Shown here piece by piece: positions 6,418 to 6,890 of a stretch of DNA of 6,890 bases. The stretch comes from Candidatus Cloacimonadota bacterium. Lineage in GTDB: Bacteria > Cloacimonadota > Cloacimonadia > Cloacimonadales > TCS61. The notes beneath the pieces are model-generated. The model was not told the DNA's origin. It did no database searches and was given only the letters and a program-made list of their open reading frames with translations. Position numbers and translations under genes: made by a program. The stretch spans positions 1 through 6,890 of the forward strand of contig JACNIV010000041.1 of assembly GCA_014382915.1 (NCBI GenBank), given 5' to 3'. Numbering within the stretch: position 1 is the first letter of the stretch; each line of letters opens with the position of its first letter.

Positions 6418-6890
6418 ATGAAAAGGATTAGGTTTCTTGCGATTTTTGCTTTTATAGCAATTTTATCGATCGTAATAATTAACTCTTGCGATAACAGGGT
6501 ATTTGAACCTACTGGAGAAACTCCGCCGGATGAGTTCTACAATCTTACGATCTGGGCAGTACCCGATACTATTTATGCAGATGATGATAATGCTACTTAT
6601 GCCACTATTCATGTGCTTGTGAAAGATAGCAATAACTTTATTGTTAATGAACAAAGAGTAAATTTTGGTACTAACCTTGGTAACATAATAGCTTTTGATA
6701 TTACAGACAGCACTGGTATAGCTTCTGTGGAATTCTGGGATAATGGATTACCCGGAACGGCTACTATTGTTGCTTCTACAAATTATGTAGAAATTAACGC
6801 GGATGAAGAAGAGATCACACATACAATATATACTTCTATCGAAGTTGCAATTATATTACAGCCAGATCTGCCTACTACAGATGTTAACTC
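6418..6890 (+). CDS. Lipoprotein with invasin-type (Big_1-like) Ig domain, 3' partial
   Basis: The frame runs open from the ATG at 6418 to the window edge (157 full codons), so the C-terminus is missing. It starts with a lipoprotein signal peptide: KRIR, a hydrophobic core, and the lipobox INSC with Cys24 as the lipidated residue. Residues 43-137 follow the bacterial Ig-like Big_1 (intimin/invasin) pattern: AVPDTIYADDDNATYATIHVLV (47-68), VNFGTNLGNI (81-90), TDSTGIASVEF (96-106), GTATIVAS (113-120). Such domains are stalk or adhesion modules of exported proteins. The gene is 8 nt after pilQ with an overlapping Shine-Dalgarno, so it belongs to the pilus operon transcript. A pilus accessory, secretin-associated or adhesin role is inference. 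The residues after Cys are Asp-Asn, which in E. coli would favour inner-membrane retention, but that rule may not hold here. Confidence 0.8.
   Translation, partial: MKRIRFLAIFAFIAILSIVIINSCDNRVFEPTGETPPDEFYNLTIWAVPDTIYADDDNATYATIHVLVKDSNNFIVNEQRVNFGTNLGNIIAFDITDSTGIASVEFWDNGLPGTATIVASTNYVEINADEEEITHTIYTSIEVAIILQPDLPTTDVN

Overview
This AT-rich window (roughly 60% A+T by eye) is a compact bacterial gene cluster with every gene on the + strand. Its core is a type IV pilus alignment and secretin operon in the canonical order pilM-pilN-pilO-pilP-pilQ. A secretin with a signal peptide and a lipobox lipoprotein imply a diderm cell. The base composition, the divergent Pil proteins and the aromatic/Asn/Asp-rich secreted protein upstream resemble the FCB side of the tree, perhaps Candidatus Cloacimonadota. 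That placement is an impression from memory, not a demonstrated result.

Layout: positions 1-2145 hold the 3' part of a large secreted-type gene whose start lies upstream of the window. It carries motifs I associate with pilus-linked DUF4900/PilX-like proteins and an internal GNGWNG-type module. A 39-nt gap follows, then pilM (2185-3254), which is broken by a -1 frame change at a six-A run near 2879-2884. After that come pilN (3265-3858), pilO (3855-4415, 4-nt overlap), a pilP/gspC-like gene (4417-4968), pilQ (4985-6409), and the 5' part of a lipoprotein gene with an invasin-like Ig domain (6418 to the window end). Gaps from pilM onward are 16 nt or less and each start has a purine-rich Shine-Dalgarno, so this is almost certainly one transcription unit. 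There is no intergenic stretch longer than 39 nt, and I found no RNA gene, CRISPR array, IS element or intrinsic terminator.

How it works together (known for the families): cytoplasmic actin-like PilM binds the N-terminus of PilN. PilN and PilO form inner-membrane heterodimers. PilP links them to the PilQ outer-membrane secretin, through which the pilus passes. The motor ATPases, platform protein and major pilin are not in this window. The flanking secreted protein and lipoprotein are plausible pilus-associated or surface components, but their roles are inferred from position only.

Most noteworthy: the single-base lesion in pilM; a PilP with no cysteine, so it cannot be a lipoprotein and looks GspC-like; the module apparently inserted in the upstream protein between in-frame copies of an 8-bp sequence; and a 24-bp coding tandem repeat at the end of pilQ whose units fold as perfect hairpins just before the next gene's ribosome binding site.
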